Source of the DNA: Polyangium sp. 15x6
GTDB lineage: Bacteria > Myxococcota_A > Polyangia > Polyangiales > Polyangiaceae
Direction: 5' to 3'
DNA length: 64,000 nt
Assembly: GCF_029960785.1 (NCBI RefSeq)
Contig: NZ_JASBQE010000004.1
Coordinates: 186,001 to 250,000 of the forward strand
Part shown: one piece after another, positions 52,576-60,883 of the stretch
How the letters are laid out: every line of letters starts with the position of its first letter
How positions within the stretch are numbered: position 1 is the first letter of the stretch
The notes under the pieces: generated by a model
Told to the model about the DNA's origin: nothing
The model's database searches: none
What the model saw: only the letters and a program-made list of their open reading frames with translations
Made by a program: the position numbers and the translations under genes

Positions 52576-54228
52576 CTACGTATCCGCTTCACCGGAACCG
52601 GCGCGAGCCTCATCGCTCGCGCCGGTTTCGTTTTTCGAATCCGACTTGCGACGTGATCGCCAAACGAACGTGGCGATCGCGGCCACGAATCCGAAGCGGA
52701 GCGGTTTGTCCCCAAACCGACCGTAGATCGTGAGGGATCCGTCACGCAGCGTGGGCGTCGCGACGAGCGTGGAGGGCGACGAGGACGCGTCCCGCGCGAC
52801 GACGACGCCGCGCGCGTCGATCCACGAGAGCACGCCGAGGTTCACGGCGCGCACGAGATCCAGTCGATGCTCGATCGCGCGCAGGGCCGCGAGCCGCGCG
52901 TGGAGCTCGGGCTCCGCGGTGCCCACGAACCAGGCGTCGTTCGTGACGTTCACGAGCAGGTTCGGCTGGAGCGCGCGTGTGATGCGCAAGCCGACGCCCG
53001 GGAGCGTGTCCTCGTAGCAGTTGAGCACGCCCATGCGCACGAGGCCGTCCGCGTGGGGAAGCACGAGCGCCGTCGGCTCGGTGCCGGGCACGAGGCCGCC
53101 GCTCGCCTGGAAGATGCGGCGCAGCCAAGGGAGGTAGGCGCCGAGCGGGACGGTCTCGCCGAACCAGAGGAGCTTGAGCTTGTCGTACGAGGGCTGGAGC
53201 GAGCCGTCCGGCAGGACGAGCGTGGCGGAGTTGCGGCTGTTCGTCTCGACGATGCCGGGGCTCGTGGCCGTCGGCTTCTCCAGCATGATGAGCCCGAACA
53301 GGATCGGCCCGCGCGCGCCGTCACCGTGAATCCCGCGTGGCCCGCGCGGCGCCTGCGTCGTGCCGTGCATGAGCGGGTAGGGATAAGCCGCCTCGGGCCA
53401 GACCGTGAGGTCGACGCCGCCCGCCTCGGCGTCCTTCGTGAGGCGCCGCAAATCGCGCAGGATCCCCGCGTGGTTCTTCGGATCCCAGCGCTCCTTTGGG
53501 CCGACGGCCTGGTTGAGGAGCGCGACGCGGACCGTGCGCACCACCGAGGGCTGCGTGGAGAGAAAGCGCATGCGGAGCGCGCCATGGATCCCGAGCAGCG
53601 CGGGGATCGCGACGGCGATCGCGAGCGGCACCGTGGTCTTCCTGCCGAAGCGCGCCTTCGTCGACGTCGCGCCCTCCGCGAACATCGCCTGGAGCGCACG
53701 CGCGAGGAAGGCCGCGGAGACGGCGAAGATCACGGACACGCCGCGTTCACCGACGATGTCCGCGAGCTGCACGAGCGCAGGCCACGGGCTCACGAGGCCG
53801 GCCGGCGTCCACGCGAAGACCGAAGGAAGCGAGACCGCGACGAACACACCGACGGCAAACGCGAGGACGAACGGCGCGCGCGCGCGGCGATGGACGAGGT
53901 GCGTGGCGCCCGCGCCGATCGCCCAGATGAGGGATTGCCCCGCGGCGAGCAGGACGAGCGCGAGGTACGAATTCGCCGAGCCGAGCGACGTGAAGCGCTG
54001 GACCACGCTCGGCACGAAGCGCAGGCCCACGATGCCCGCGGCCGTCGCCCACGCGGCGCCGCGGCCGAACGCGCGCCACACCGTCGGCGCGTCCTCGAGC
54101 GACCACGCGAGCAGCGCGAGGCCGAGGAACACGGCGGGATAGAGGTCGGTCGGCGGGGAGGTGAGGGCGAAGAGGATCCCCCCGGCGATGGCCAGGAGGA
54201 GGGCCTTGGGGCGCCGCAGTCGTTGCAT
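52576..54228 (-). CDS. lnt: Apolipoprotein N-acyltransferase Lnt
   Basis: Encodes 550 aa from ATG 54226-54228. It N-acylates the diacylglyceryl cysteine of lipoproteins in the inner membrane. About six to eight N-terminal helices precede a nitrilase-like periplasmic domain with the catalytic triad: Glu in L-T-V-W-P-E-A-A, Lys in S-Y-D-K-L-K-L-L-W-F-G-E, and Cys in N-C-Y-E-D. The final motif N-V-T-N-D-A-W-F-V-G-T is typical. A last helix (~515-530) is followed by a short polar tail encoded across the HU terminator. Needed for the many lipoproteins of this region. Confidence 0.95.
   Translation of the reverse strand: MQRLRRPKALLLAIAGGILFALTSPPTDLYPAVFLGLALLAWSLEDAPTVWRAFGRGAAWATAAGIVGLRFVPSVVQRFTSLGSANSYLALVLLAAGQSLIWAIGAGATHLVHRRARAPFVLAFAVGVFVAVSLPSVFAWTPAGLVSPWPALVQLADIVGERGVSVIFAVSAAFLARALQAMFAEGATSTKARFGRKTTVPLAIAVAIPALLGIHGALRMRFLSTQPSVVRTVRVALLNQAVGPKERWDPKNHAGILRDLRRLTKDAEAGGVDLTVWPEAAYPYPLMHGTTQAPRGPRGIHGDGARGPILFGLIMLEKPTATSPGIVETNSRNSATLVLPDGSLQPSYDKLKLLWFGETVPLGAYLPWLRRIFQASGGLVPGTEPTALVLPHADGLVRMGVLNCYEDTLPGVGLRITRALQPNLLVNVTNDAWFVGTAEPELHARLAALRAIEHRLDLVRAVNLGVLSWIDARGVVVARDASSSPSTLVATPTLRDGSLTIYGRFGDKPLRFGFVAAIATFVWRSRRKSDSKNETGASDEARAGSGEADT
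52596..52635 (+). terminator. Intrinsic terminator of the HU gene (inside lnt coding sequence)
   Basis: Perfect 13-bp stem (52596-52608 with 52615-52627), 6-nt loop ctcatc, followed by tcgttttt (52628-52635). It serves the plus-strand HU gene 34 bp after its stop. The lnt stop is 52576-52578, so the stem falls within the last codons of lnt on the other strand. Confidence 0.93.
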
Positions 54229-54323
54229 GGTGGAGAAGCGGCCCGGCGAGGAGAGAGGGCCGGGCCGCGTGGAGAGGATCTAGCAGCGGCGGGGGCCGCG
54301 CGCCGGGAGGCCGGCGCGCGCCG

Positions 54324-55379
54324 TCACCACCAGAAGGTCATGCCGCCGCGGAAGAGGCCGCCGCCGGAGGTGTTCGTCGTGCGACCCGTGTTCGGATCGA
54401 CGAACTCGGCCGGGCCCGTCTCGGCGTTGTCGTCCGTCCGCTTGCGGATGAACGCGAGCGCGTCGATGTTGAGCGCGAGCCTGCGCGAGACGCGGAACTC
54501 GAGGCCGATGCCACCTTGCCCGCCGAAGTAGCTGTACTCCGCGGAGAAGTTGTTGCCCTCGGGGTTCGGCGACAAACGCGGGTCCGCGTCCTCCGACTGC
54601 ACCGTCGCGCTCGACCAGTTCACGCCGCCGGTCAGGTAAAACTGCGCGCGGCTGCGCGGGTTCACGTAGAGAATGCCGTTCAACGAGAACGGGGTCTCGA
54701 CGCGATCGAAGCCGTTGAAGTCGGTCCCGCCGATGATGTCGAACGAGCCCTCGATGGCAAACGCGGGCACGGGGCGATATCGCAGGCCGAGCCCGAAGCC
54801 GCCCATCCCGGCGTCGGGATGCGCGCCTTGTTGTCCGTTGTCGCGGCGGTCGTGATCGCCGCCCATCATGATGCCCTGCAGGCGCAGGTTGAGGCCCCAC
54901 TCGGGCTGCCAGCGGCGCTTCGCGGGCGCCACGATCGGCGTGCGCAGGCGCGCGGGCGCGGCCATCACGCGGGCCGGCGGCGGAGGCGGCGGAGGCGGCG
55001 TGACGCGAACGGCCGGATGGTGCCGACGAACCACGTGCGTCCGGGCACCCGGCGCGACGATGATGATCTGCGTCTGCGCCGGCTGCTGCTGCACGACCTG
55101 CGGCTGCTGCGGCGCGGGTTGATAGATCACGACCGGCGGTTGCGAGCGACGAACCTGGGGCGCGGGCCGCGCGGGCGGCGGCGGAAGCGCCTCTTCTTCT
55201 TCGATCACCTCGACGGCGGGCGGCGGAGGCGGGAGCGTGTCGACTTCCGCCGGAGGCTGCGCGGGAGCTTGCGCCTCATCCGCGCAGAACCACGAGCCCG
55301 GCGGGCAGTCCGCCAACGCGACGGCGGGTTGGCTCAGTGCAGCGGCAGCCACGATGAAAGCAGGGGTCAAGCGGCGCAT
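54324..55379 (-). CDS. Outer membrane beta-barrel protein with Pro-rich N-terminal region
   Basis: Encodes 351 aa. ATG 55377-55379 has GAGGAG seven bases upstream; the residues further upstream are not coding-like. Signal peptide 1-24 (ending A-L-A), then a Pro/Gln/Glu-rich segment (~30-165) with runs of six to eight prolines, then a ~180-residue beta-barrel domain (W-G-L-N-L-R-L-Q-G-I, F-G-L-G-L-R-Y-R-P, F-Y-L-T-G-G-V-N-W, G-G-I-G-L-E-F-R), ending in aromatic Phe-Trp-Trp as outer membrane proteins usually do. OmpW- or OmpX-like size. It lies 95 bp upstream of lnt on the same strand. Confidence 0.85.
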   Translation of the reverse strand: MRRLTPAFIVAAAALSQPAVALADCPPGSWFCADEAQAPAQPPAEVDTLPPPPPAVEVIEEEEALPPPPARPAPQVRRSQPPVVIYQPAPQQPQVVQQQPAQTQIIIVAPGARTHVVRRHHPAVRVTPPPPPPPPARVMAAPARLRTPIVAPAKRRWQPEWGLNLRLQGIMMGGDHDRRDNGQQGAHPDAGMGGFGLGLRYRPVPAFAIEGSFDIIGGTDFNGFDRVETPFSLNGILYVNPRSRAQFYLTGGVNWSSATVQSEDADPRLSPNPEGNNFSAEYSYFGGQGGIGLEFRVSRRLALNIDALAFIRKRTDDNAETGPAEFVDPNTGRTTNTSGGGLFRGGMTFWW

Positions 55380-55635
55380 GGGACGACTCCTCGTTTGTGC
55401 TTGCAGCCTAGCAACCAGAGTGCCATCGGCCAGCACGCTGAGAGAGACGGTTCACGCGAGATCTCGGTGCACTCGCGTGCATCGTCCGCCACGGCGGGCT
55501 GTGATGAAAGGTTCACACAGTGGCCAAGCGACTGCCTACAGGAAAGAATACCCCAGCCCGTCGCCCATCGGTACGCCTTCCGAGGGGGGCGGCCTTCATT
55601 CGTTCGACCGGACACGCACCCGGAGCGGCACGCCC

Positions 55636-56913
55636 ATGAACGCGCGCGCGAGATCCGCCAATGCCCCCGCCCCGAGTCCTCCGCGCCCCGAGGCGCGTAG
55701 GTCAGGGTCCCCCATCCCCGTCGTCACCCTCAAGCCGGGCCACGTGAGGCCCGTCTGGACCGGACACCCCTGGGTCTTCGCGCAGGCCATCGCCCGCATC
55801 GAAGGCGGCGCCCTCCCCGGCGACGAGGTCAAGGTCATCGACCCCCACGGCGCGACCCTGGGTCACGGCCTCTACACCCCCCGATCGGCGATCCCGGTCC
55901 GCATCTACACCCGCGACGACGCGCCCATCGACGGCGCGCTCTTCCGCCGCCGCATCGAACGCGCGATCCAGCACCGGCGCGATCTCGGCCTGCCGAACCA
56001 CATCGCGGGGCACGAGACCACGGCCTACCGGCTGATCCACGCCGAGGGGGACGGGCTGCCGGGGCTCGTCGTCGACCTCCTCGGGGACGTGGCCGTGGTG
56101 CAGATCGGCACGATCGGCGTGAAGCGGCGCGAAGGTATCGTGTTCGACGCGCTCTCCGAGATGCTCTCGCCGCGCGCGATCGTCGACCGCACCTCGGTCG
56201 AGCTCGCGAAGAAAGAGGGCTTCGAGGCGTCCGCGGGGGTGGTCCGCGGAGACGCGAGCGTCGACAGGTTCTCGTTCCTGGAGCGCGGGCTTTCGTACGA
56301 GATCCCGCTCGCGCTCGGGCAAAAGACGGGCTTTTACCTCGATCAACGCGCGCTCCGGGCGCGGGTCGAGCAGCTCGCGCACGGGCGGCGCGTGCTCGAC
56401 GCGTTCTCCTTCGTGGGGACGTTCGCGATGGCGGCGGCGCGCGGAGGCGCGAAGGAGGTCGTCGCGGTCGACGAGAGCGCGCTCGCGATCGAGGTCGGCG
56501 CGGAGTGCGCGCGGAAGAATGGGCTGCTCGGGCGGATCCACTTCCAGCGCGACGACGCGCGTCAGGCGCTGTCACGGGCCTCGGCCGAGGGCGGCTTCGA
56601 CATCGTGCTCTGCGATCCGCCGAAGCTCTCGCCCACGCGCGGCGCGAAGGAAGGCGCGCTCGGCGTGTACAAGGCGCTCGCCTCCGCAGGCTGTCGAGCC
56701 ACGAAGGCGGGCGGGATCCTCGTGCTCAGCTCGTGCTCGAGCGCGGTCTCGATCGACGACCTCACGCGCGCGCTCGCCCTCGGCGCGCGCGAGGCGCGCA
56801 TGCACGCGGTCATCTTCGATCGGCACTTCCAGGGCGCGGATCACCCGGTGAGCGCGGCGTTCCCGGAGGGGCTCTACCTGAAGAGCGTGATCGCGCGGCT
56901 CGAGGCGCTGTGA
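55636..56913 (+). CDS. rlmI: Class I rRNA large-subunit cytosine methyltransferase (RlmI type)
   Basis: Encodes 425 aa from ATG 55636, with GGAG upstream at 55622-55625. N-terminal PUA domain (~30-105: V-V-T-L-K-P-G-H-V-R-P-V-W, H-P-W-V-F-A), then a central fold including A-E-G-D-G-L-P-G-L-V-V-D, and a SAM-binding methyltransferase (D-A-F-S-F-V-G-T-F-A, L-C-D-P-P-K). The late Cys in S-S-C-S-S is the likely nucleophile for C5 methylation. The family methylates C1962 of 23S rRNA in E. coli (RlmI); assignment of the exact site is by analogy. The HAD gene overlaps its stop by 4 bp. Confidence 0.9.
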   Translation: MNARARSANAPAPSPPRPEARRSGSPIPVVTLKPGHVRPVWTGHPWVFAQAIARIEGGALPGDEVKVIDPHGATLGHGLYTPRSAIPVRIYTRDDAPIDGALFRRRIERAIQHRRDLGLPNHIAGHETTAYRLIHAEGDGLPGLVVDLLGDVAVVQIGTIGVKRREGIVFDALSEMLSPRAIVDRTSVELAKKEGFEASAGVVRGDASVDRFSFLERGLSYEIPLALGQKTGFYLDQRALRARVEQLAHGRRVLDAFSFVGTFAMAAARGGAKEVVAVDESALAIEVGAECARKNGLLGRIHFQRDDARQALSRASAEGGFDIVLCDPPKLSPTRGAKEGALGVYKALASAGCRATKAGGILVLSSCSSAVSIDDLTRALALGAREARMHAVIFDRHFQGADHPVSAAFPEGLYLKSVIARLEAL

Positions 56914-57749
56914 CGGCCGGGCCGACCTCGACTTCGCCGCTCGGGCTCGCCGCGATGCCACCGGAGGAGGCGCGCGGGCTCGCCGCGCTCGTCTTCGATC
57001 TCGATGACACGCTGCTCGATCACGGCGAGCTCACGGAGGTCGCGTATGCGTCGCTCTTCCGGCTGCGGGAGGCGGGGATGCGGCTCGTCGCGTGCACGGG
57101 GCGGCCCGGGGGATGGGCCGAGGTGCTCGTGCGGCAGTGGCCGCTCGACGCGGCGATCGCCGAGAACGGCGCGGTGGCCCTCGTCAAAGAGCGGCGCCCC
57201 GCCTCCGCGGCTCGCTTGCGCCTTGTGTTCCCGACGGAGCTCGCGGCGGCGGGATCGAGGCGCGCGGAGCTTTGGGCCCTCGCGGAGGAGCTCTGCCGTC
57301 GTTTTCCGACCGTGGCGCTCGCGGACGACAACCGCGCTCGCTTCACGGACGTGACCCTCGACATCGGCGAGCACTGCCGCGCGCCGGCCGAGGACGTCGC
57401 GGCCATGCGCGCGGAGGCCGAGAGGCGCGGCGTTCACACGCTCGCGTCGAGCGTGCACCTGCACCTCTCCTTCGATCCGGCCGACAAGGCCACGGGCACG
57501 CTTCGCCTCCTCGAAGCGGCCTTCGGGGAAGACCCTACGCGCGCGCGGGTGACCCACGCGTTCGTGGGCGACAGCGGCAACGACGCGGCGGCCTTCGCGG
57601 CGTTCACGACCACGATCGGTGTGGCGAACGTGCGCGCCTACTTGCAGACGCTGCCCGTTCCGCCGAAGTATGTGACCCAGGCCGCCATGGGACGGGGGTT
57701 CGCCGAGCTCGCGACAACCCTCGTGGATCTCCGCGTTCATCCCGGTTGA
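56910..57749 (+). CDS. HAD-superfamily hydrolase (IIB type)
   Basis: Encodes 279 aa from GTG 56910, overlapping the methyltransferase stop (GTGA). Motif I F-D-L-D-D-T (Asp30/Asp32), motif II C-T-G-R-P, and motif IV G-D-S-G-N-D-A-A-A-F near residue 215, typical of Cof/MPGP-like subfamily IIB phosphatases. The cap domain (~100-190) matches mannosyl-3-phosphoglycerate phosphatase-like sizes. Substrate is probably a sugar phosphate or phosphoglycerate; not decidable here. Cytoplasmic. Confidence 0.9.
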   Translation: MTAGPTSTSPLGLAAMPPEEARGLAALVFDLDDTLLDHGELTEVAYASLFRLREAGMRLVACTGRPGGWAEVLVRQWPLDAAIAENGAVALVKERRPASAARLRLVFPTELAAAGSRRAELWALAEELCRRFPTVALADDNRARFTDVTLDIGEHCRAPAEDVAAMRAEAERRGVHTLASSVHLHLSFDPADKATGTLRLLEAAFGEDPTRARVTHAFVGDSGNDAAAFAAFTTTIGVANVRAYLQTLPVPPKYVTQAAMGRGFAELATTLVDLRVHPG

Positions 57750-58005
57750 ACGTGGGAGGTTGGCGCATCAATGTGAAGTTTGTCACGCGATCCGGGGGAT
57801 GGAACGTGGGATGGACCAACAACGGCGCACAGGGACGAGGAGGCGGAACGAAGAGGCCCCCACTCTCTCCGAGATTCGCTATCTTGGCATCCGAAGTGGC
57901 TCTTTGCCCTGGGAGACGGGTATCGTAGCGGCTCTGCCTCGTGGCGGGGCCTTGGGCCGAACCCCGAGGCGAGACCATCTGGATCCGAGCATGTCCACCG
58001 GCTGA

Positions 58006-59895
58006 ATGGCTTCTCGAACCCCCGCCCCCGGCGCGATCGTCGACAACAAGTACCGCCTTGCAGAGCGCATCGGCGGTGGCGGGATGGGCCACGTCTTTCG
58101 TGCGGAGAACGTGCTCGCCGGCCGTGCCGTCGCGATCAAGTTCCTCCACCCCGAGCTGTCGGAGAACACCGAGCTCGCGCAGCGCTTCTTTCAGGAGGCC
58201 CAGGCGGTCAACCGCATCCGCCACCCGAACATCGTCGACGTGATCGACGCGGGCGTGGGCGAGATGGGCCCCTACATCGTGATGGAGCACCTCGAAGGCG
58301 AGGGCGTGGGCTCCGCGCTGCAGCGCCTCGGGCGCTTCGACGTCGACGCCTCCGTCGCGACGTGCATCCCCGTCCTCGAGGCGCTCGACGCCGCCCATCG
58401 CGTGGGGATCATCCATCGTGATCTGAAGCCCGAGAACGTCTTCGTCGCGTTCGACGCGGGGCGAGGTCAAGCGGTCGTAAGGCTTCTGGATTTCGGCATC
58501 GCGAAAGTGCTCGACTCGAGCGGGCCCTCGCCGCGCACGCGCACTGGCGTGGTGTTCGGGACGCCCGACTATCTCTCGCCCGAGCAGGCCACGGGAGATG
58601 CGCCGATCGACGGACGAAGTGATCTCTTCGCCGTCGGCGTGCTGCTCTACGAGCTTCTCACGGGCACGCGGCCGTTCCGCGCGCCGACGGCCGTGGCCAC
58701 GGCGTTCCGCGTGGTGCACGCCGAGGCGCCCACGCTCGCCGCGGCGGGCGTGCACGTCGAGCCGCGGCTCGAAGCCGTGGTCGCGAAGCTCCTGCAGAAG
58801 GATCCGATGAAGCGTTACGCCACCGCGGGCGAGGTGGCGCGCGAGCTCGAGCGCTTCTCGTCGGATCCGATGAAGCGCTCGATGGCGCTCGGCCGGATCA
58901 TCAACCTGCCCCGGCGCGTCGCGCAGGCGAGCGTGGCGCAATCCCAAGGAGCGCCTCCGCCCCCGCCGCCGGCCACGATCCTGCCCGAGCCCGATCGCAT
59001 CTCGACGCCGCTCCGGGAGCCGCCGACCGCGCCGCCGATCCGGCCGAGCGTGCGGACGAGCTACGGCGATTCGGGCGCGTCGTCGATCCCGTACGCGCCG
59101 ACGCGCGTCGTGCCGAGCATGGGGAGCTCGAGCCGCACGAGTGATCCCGGGCCTCCGCCGCGCGGCGACTACATCGCTTCGCCGCGCAGCATCGAGCCGC
59201 TCGTGCCTCCCGCGATGCCCAAGCCGCTCGGCGTGGCGCGGAGCGCGGCGTCGAGCGCCTCGAGCGCGTCGGCGGGCTCTTCCAGCGCGGGCCCGCCGTC
59301 GCGCTACGTCCAGCCGCGCGCGGCGTCGCGGTTTCCCGGGATGTACCAGGTGCGCGGCGCGGTGCTGCGTGCCGTCGACAAGGCCCTCACGGAGGACGCG
59401 GGGCCGCGCGTGCGCGAGCAGGTCGTGGCGCAGCTCCCGCAGCGCTACGCCGAGGACTTCCTGAACGACTCGATCAACGCGCTCGTCGCGTACGATCTCG
59501 AAGCGCTCGACGCGTACATGGAGATCGCGACCGCGATCTCGCTGCACGAGCCTTCACGATGGCGCGCGCTCGGCCGCCTCGCGATCGGCGGCGAGCTCCA
59601 CAACACGGTGCGTAGCGTGCTCCGGCCCGCGCCGGATCTGCAGATCGCGATTCGACGCGGGATCTCGATCTGGTCGCGGCTCTTCAGCTTCGGCGCGTGG
59701 AAGGTCGGCGCGAGCCAGAGCGGGAAGGTGGTCCTGCAGATCGCGGAGTTCGAGCCGGCGTCGCTCGCGCTGCGCCTGTGGGTCGTGGGGATGGTCGAGG
59801 AGACGGCGCGACGCGCCGCGAGCTTCGACGTGCGCGTGGCGATCACCGCCGGCGAGGTCGGGTTCACGCCCGAGCTCACCTGCGAGATTGCTTGA
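58006..59895 (+). CDS. Ser/Thr protein kinase with unknown C-terminal domain
   Basis: Encodes 629 aa from ATG 58006; the ribosome site is weak. Kinase domain ~15-285: G-G-G-G-M-G-H-V, Lys45 (A-I-K-F), catalytic H-R-D (Asp139) with K-P-E-N, D-F-G (Asp162), S-P-E-Q. A Pro/Ser/Ala linker (~310-440) leads to a soluble C-terminal domain (~445-629) with no membrane helix: mostly helical, then F-G-A-W-K-V-G-A-S-Q-S-G-K and a beta-rich end. That pattern resembles the myxobacterial DUF2378 (TIGR02265) family, but the match is from memory only. Probably a cytoplasmic signalling kinase with a regulatory or oligomerising tail. Confidence 0.9.
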   Translation: MASRTPAPGAIVDNKYRLAERIGGGGMGHVFRAENVLAGRAVAIKFLHPELSENTELAQRFFQEAQAVNRIRHPNIVDVIDAGVGEMGPYIVMEHLEGEGVGSALQRLGRFDVDASVATCIPVLEALDAAHRVGIIHRDLKPENVFVAFDAGRGQAVVRLLDFGIAKVLDSSGPSPRTRTGVVFGTPDYLSPEQATGDAPIDGRSDLFAVGVLLYELLTGTRPFRAPTAVATAFRVVHAEAPTLAAAGVHVEPRLEAVVAKLLQKDPMKRYATAGEVARELERFSSDPMKRSMALGRIINLPRRVAQASVAQSQGAPPPPPPATILPEPDRISTPLREPPTAPPIRPSVRTSYGDSGASSIPYAPTRVVPSMGSSSRTSDPGPPPRGDYIASPRSIEPLVPPAMPKPLGVARSAASSASSASAGSSSAGPPSRYVQPRAASRFPGMYQVRGAVLRAVDKALTEDAGPRVREQVVAQLPQRYAEDFLNDSINALVAYDLEALDAYMEIATAISLHEPSRWRALGRLAIGGELHNTVRSVLRPAPDLQIAIRRGISIWSRLFSFGAWKVGASQSGKVVLQIAEFEPASLALRLWVVGMVEETARRAASFDVRVAITAGEVGFTPELTCEIA

Positions 59896-59899
59896 CGAT

Positions 59900-59934
59900 G
59901 GGGGGCCGCGCGGCATCGCCGCGCTTTGCCCCCC
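59900..59934. terminator. GC-rich hairpin between convergent genes
   Basis: GGGGGG (59900-59905) pairs with CCCCCC (59929-59934) and GCGCGGC (59908-59914) with GCCGCGC (59918-59924), enclosing a 3-nt loop and separated by a small internal loop. It lies right after the kinase stop, before the convergent zinc-ribbon gene ends. There is no T-run, so termination may be Rho-assisted. Confidence 0.5.
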
Positions 59935-59961
59935 AAACCCCCCGGTGCCTGGTGGGAAACT

Positions 59962-60510
59962 TCAGGACGGCTTTTCAGCCTGGAAGCAAGCCCGGCAGTA
60001 GACCTTCTGGCCCTCGGCCGGCTTGAACGGGACGGTCGCCGCGACGCCGCACGCCGCGCACGTGATCGGGAAACCGCGGCCGCGCGGGCCACGCGGACCG
60101 GACGAGGTGCGCGGACCTTGCGCGCGATCGTGGCCGCCGTCGCGCGGGCCTTGGCCTCGCTGCGGGGAGCCGCCGCCGCGATGCCCTGGCGCGGCGGGGC
60201 GGCCGTACGACGGGTACATGGCGAAGTGCGGATCGGGCATCGGGCTCCGGTATTCGTTCACGTCGCCCGTGTAGCGGCCGGGGCGCGCGGCGGGCTCGTG
60301 CCTTCGACCTTCGCGTCCGTGCGGAGCGCCGCGGCTCGGGCCTTCGCTACGGCCCGCGCTCTTCGATCGCTTCTCGCGCCAGCAGGGCTTGCACAGCGTC
60401 GGCGGGGACGAAAGCCCTCGCTCGGCGCGCGCGGCCGCGTCGGTGGCGGAAAAAAGGAACGACGAGCCGCAGCTCGCGCAGTTGATCTGCTCGTCTCGAT
60501 GCTGCTCCAT
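59962..60510 (-). CDS. Zinc-ribbon protein (zf-trcl-like)
   Basis: Encodes 182 aa from ATG 60508-60510 with GGAG six bases upstream. N-terminal zinc ribbon C-A-S-C (11-14) and C-K-P-C (40-43) in a D-E-Q-I-N-C ... F-L-F-S-A-T-D frame typical of the zf-trcl-like ribbon. The middle is Arg/Gly/Pro-rich and probably disordered (~50-145). A second C-x-x-C pair lies near the end (C-A-A-C ... V-P-F-K-P ... Y-C-R-A-C). The architecture suggests an RNA- or DNA-binding adaptor. It diverges from the KOW gene at 60884 across a ~370-bp gap. Confidence 0.82.
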   Translation of the reverse strand: MEQHRDEQINCASCGSSFLFSATDAAARAERGLSSPPTLCKPCWREKRSKSAGRSEGPSRGAPHGREGRRHEPAARPGRYTGDVNEYRSPMPDPHFAMYPSYGRPAAPGHRGGGSPQRGQGPRDGGHDRAQGPRTSSGPRGPRGRGFPITCAACGVAATVPFKPAEGQKVYCRACFQAEKPS

Positions 60511-60883
60511 GGACACTCCGGAAACTCTTCGCAAAGGGCGCGGGTGAAAGGACCCGTGTGCCCGCGTGGTGTGCTCGGCACGCCCCTGATTTCACGGCAA
60601 AAACGCCCGCCCTTTGCAGGACGAGCGCTCGGAGATCGTGGAGAGCAAGGTGACATGCAGCCCCTCGGGGTCAAGGCGCTCGTGCCTCGCCTCCACGCGC
60701 TGTCCGCGGTCCGCCTCGGCTGTGCGCGACGCGCGAAGACGCGAGGGGATATCACCGCGTTTTGGCCAGTGCTACAAGGGGAGCCACGACGCCATCCGCC
60801 TTCGCAACGCGCCACGCACGCGACGCTCGTTCGTTCGCGCGCGAGTCGCGGTTCCGCAGAAGAGCGCACCTCGAGCCAGAGCG
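60511..60883. other. Divergent intergenic region
   Basis: About 370 bp between the zinc-ribbon gene and the KOW protein gene. It should contain promoters for both. No clear -35/-10 pair, hairpin or coding frame stands out on either strand; in-frame extensions of the KOW gene into this region look non-coding (Arg/Ser-rich, no conserved features). Confidence 0.4.

Noticed and set aside
57760-58005. 81-codon plus-strand frame before the second Ser/Thr kinase
   Set aside because: Ends exactly at the kinase start but has no conserved feature or ribosome site; treated as leader DNA.
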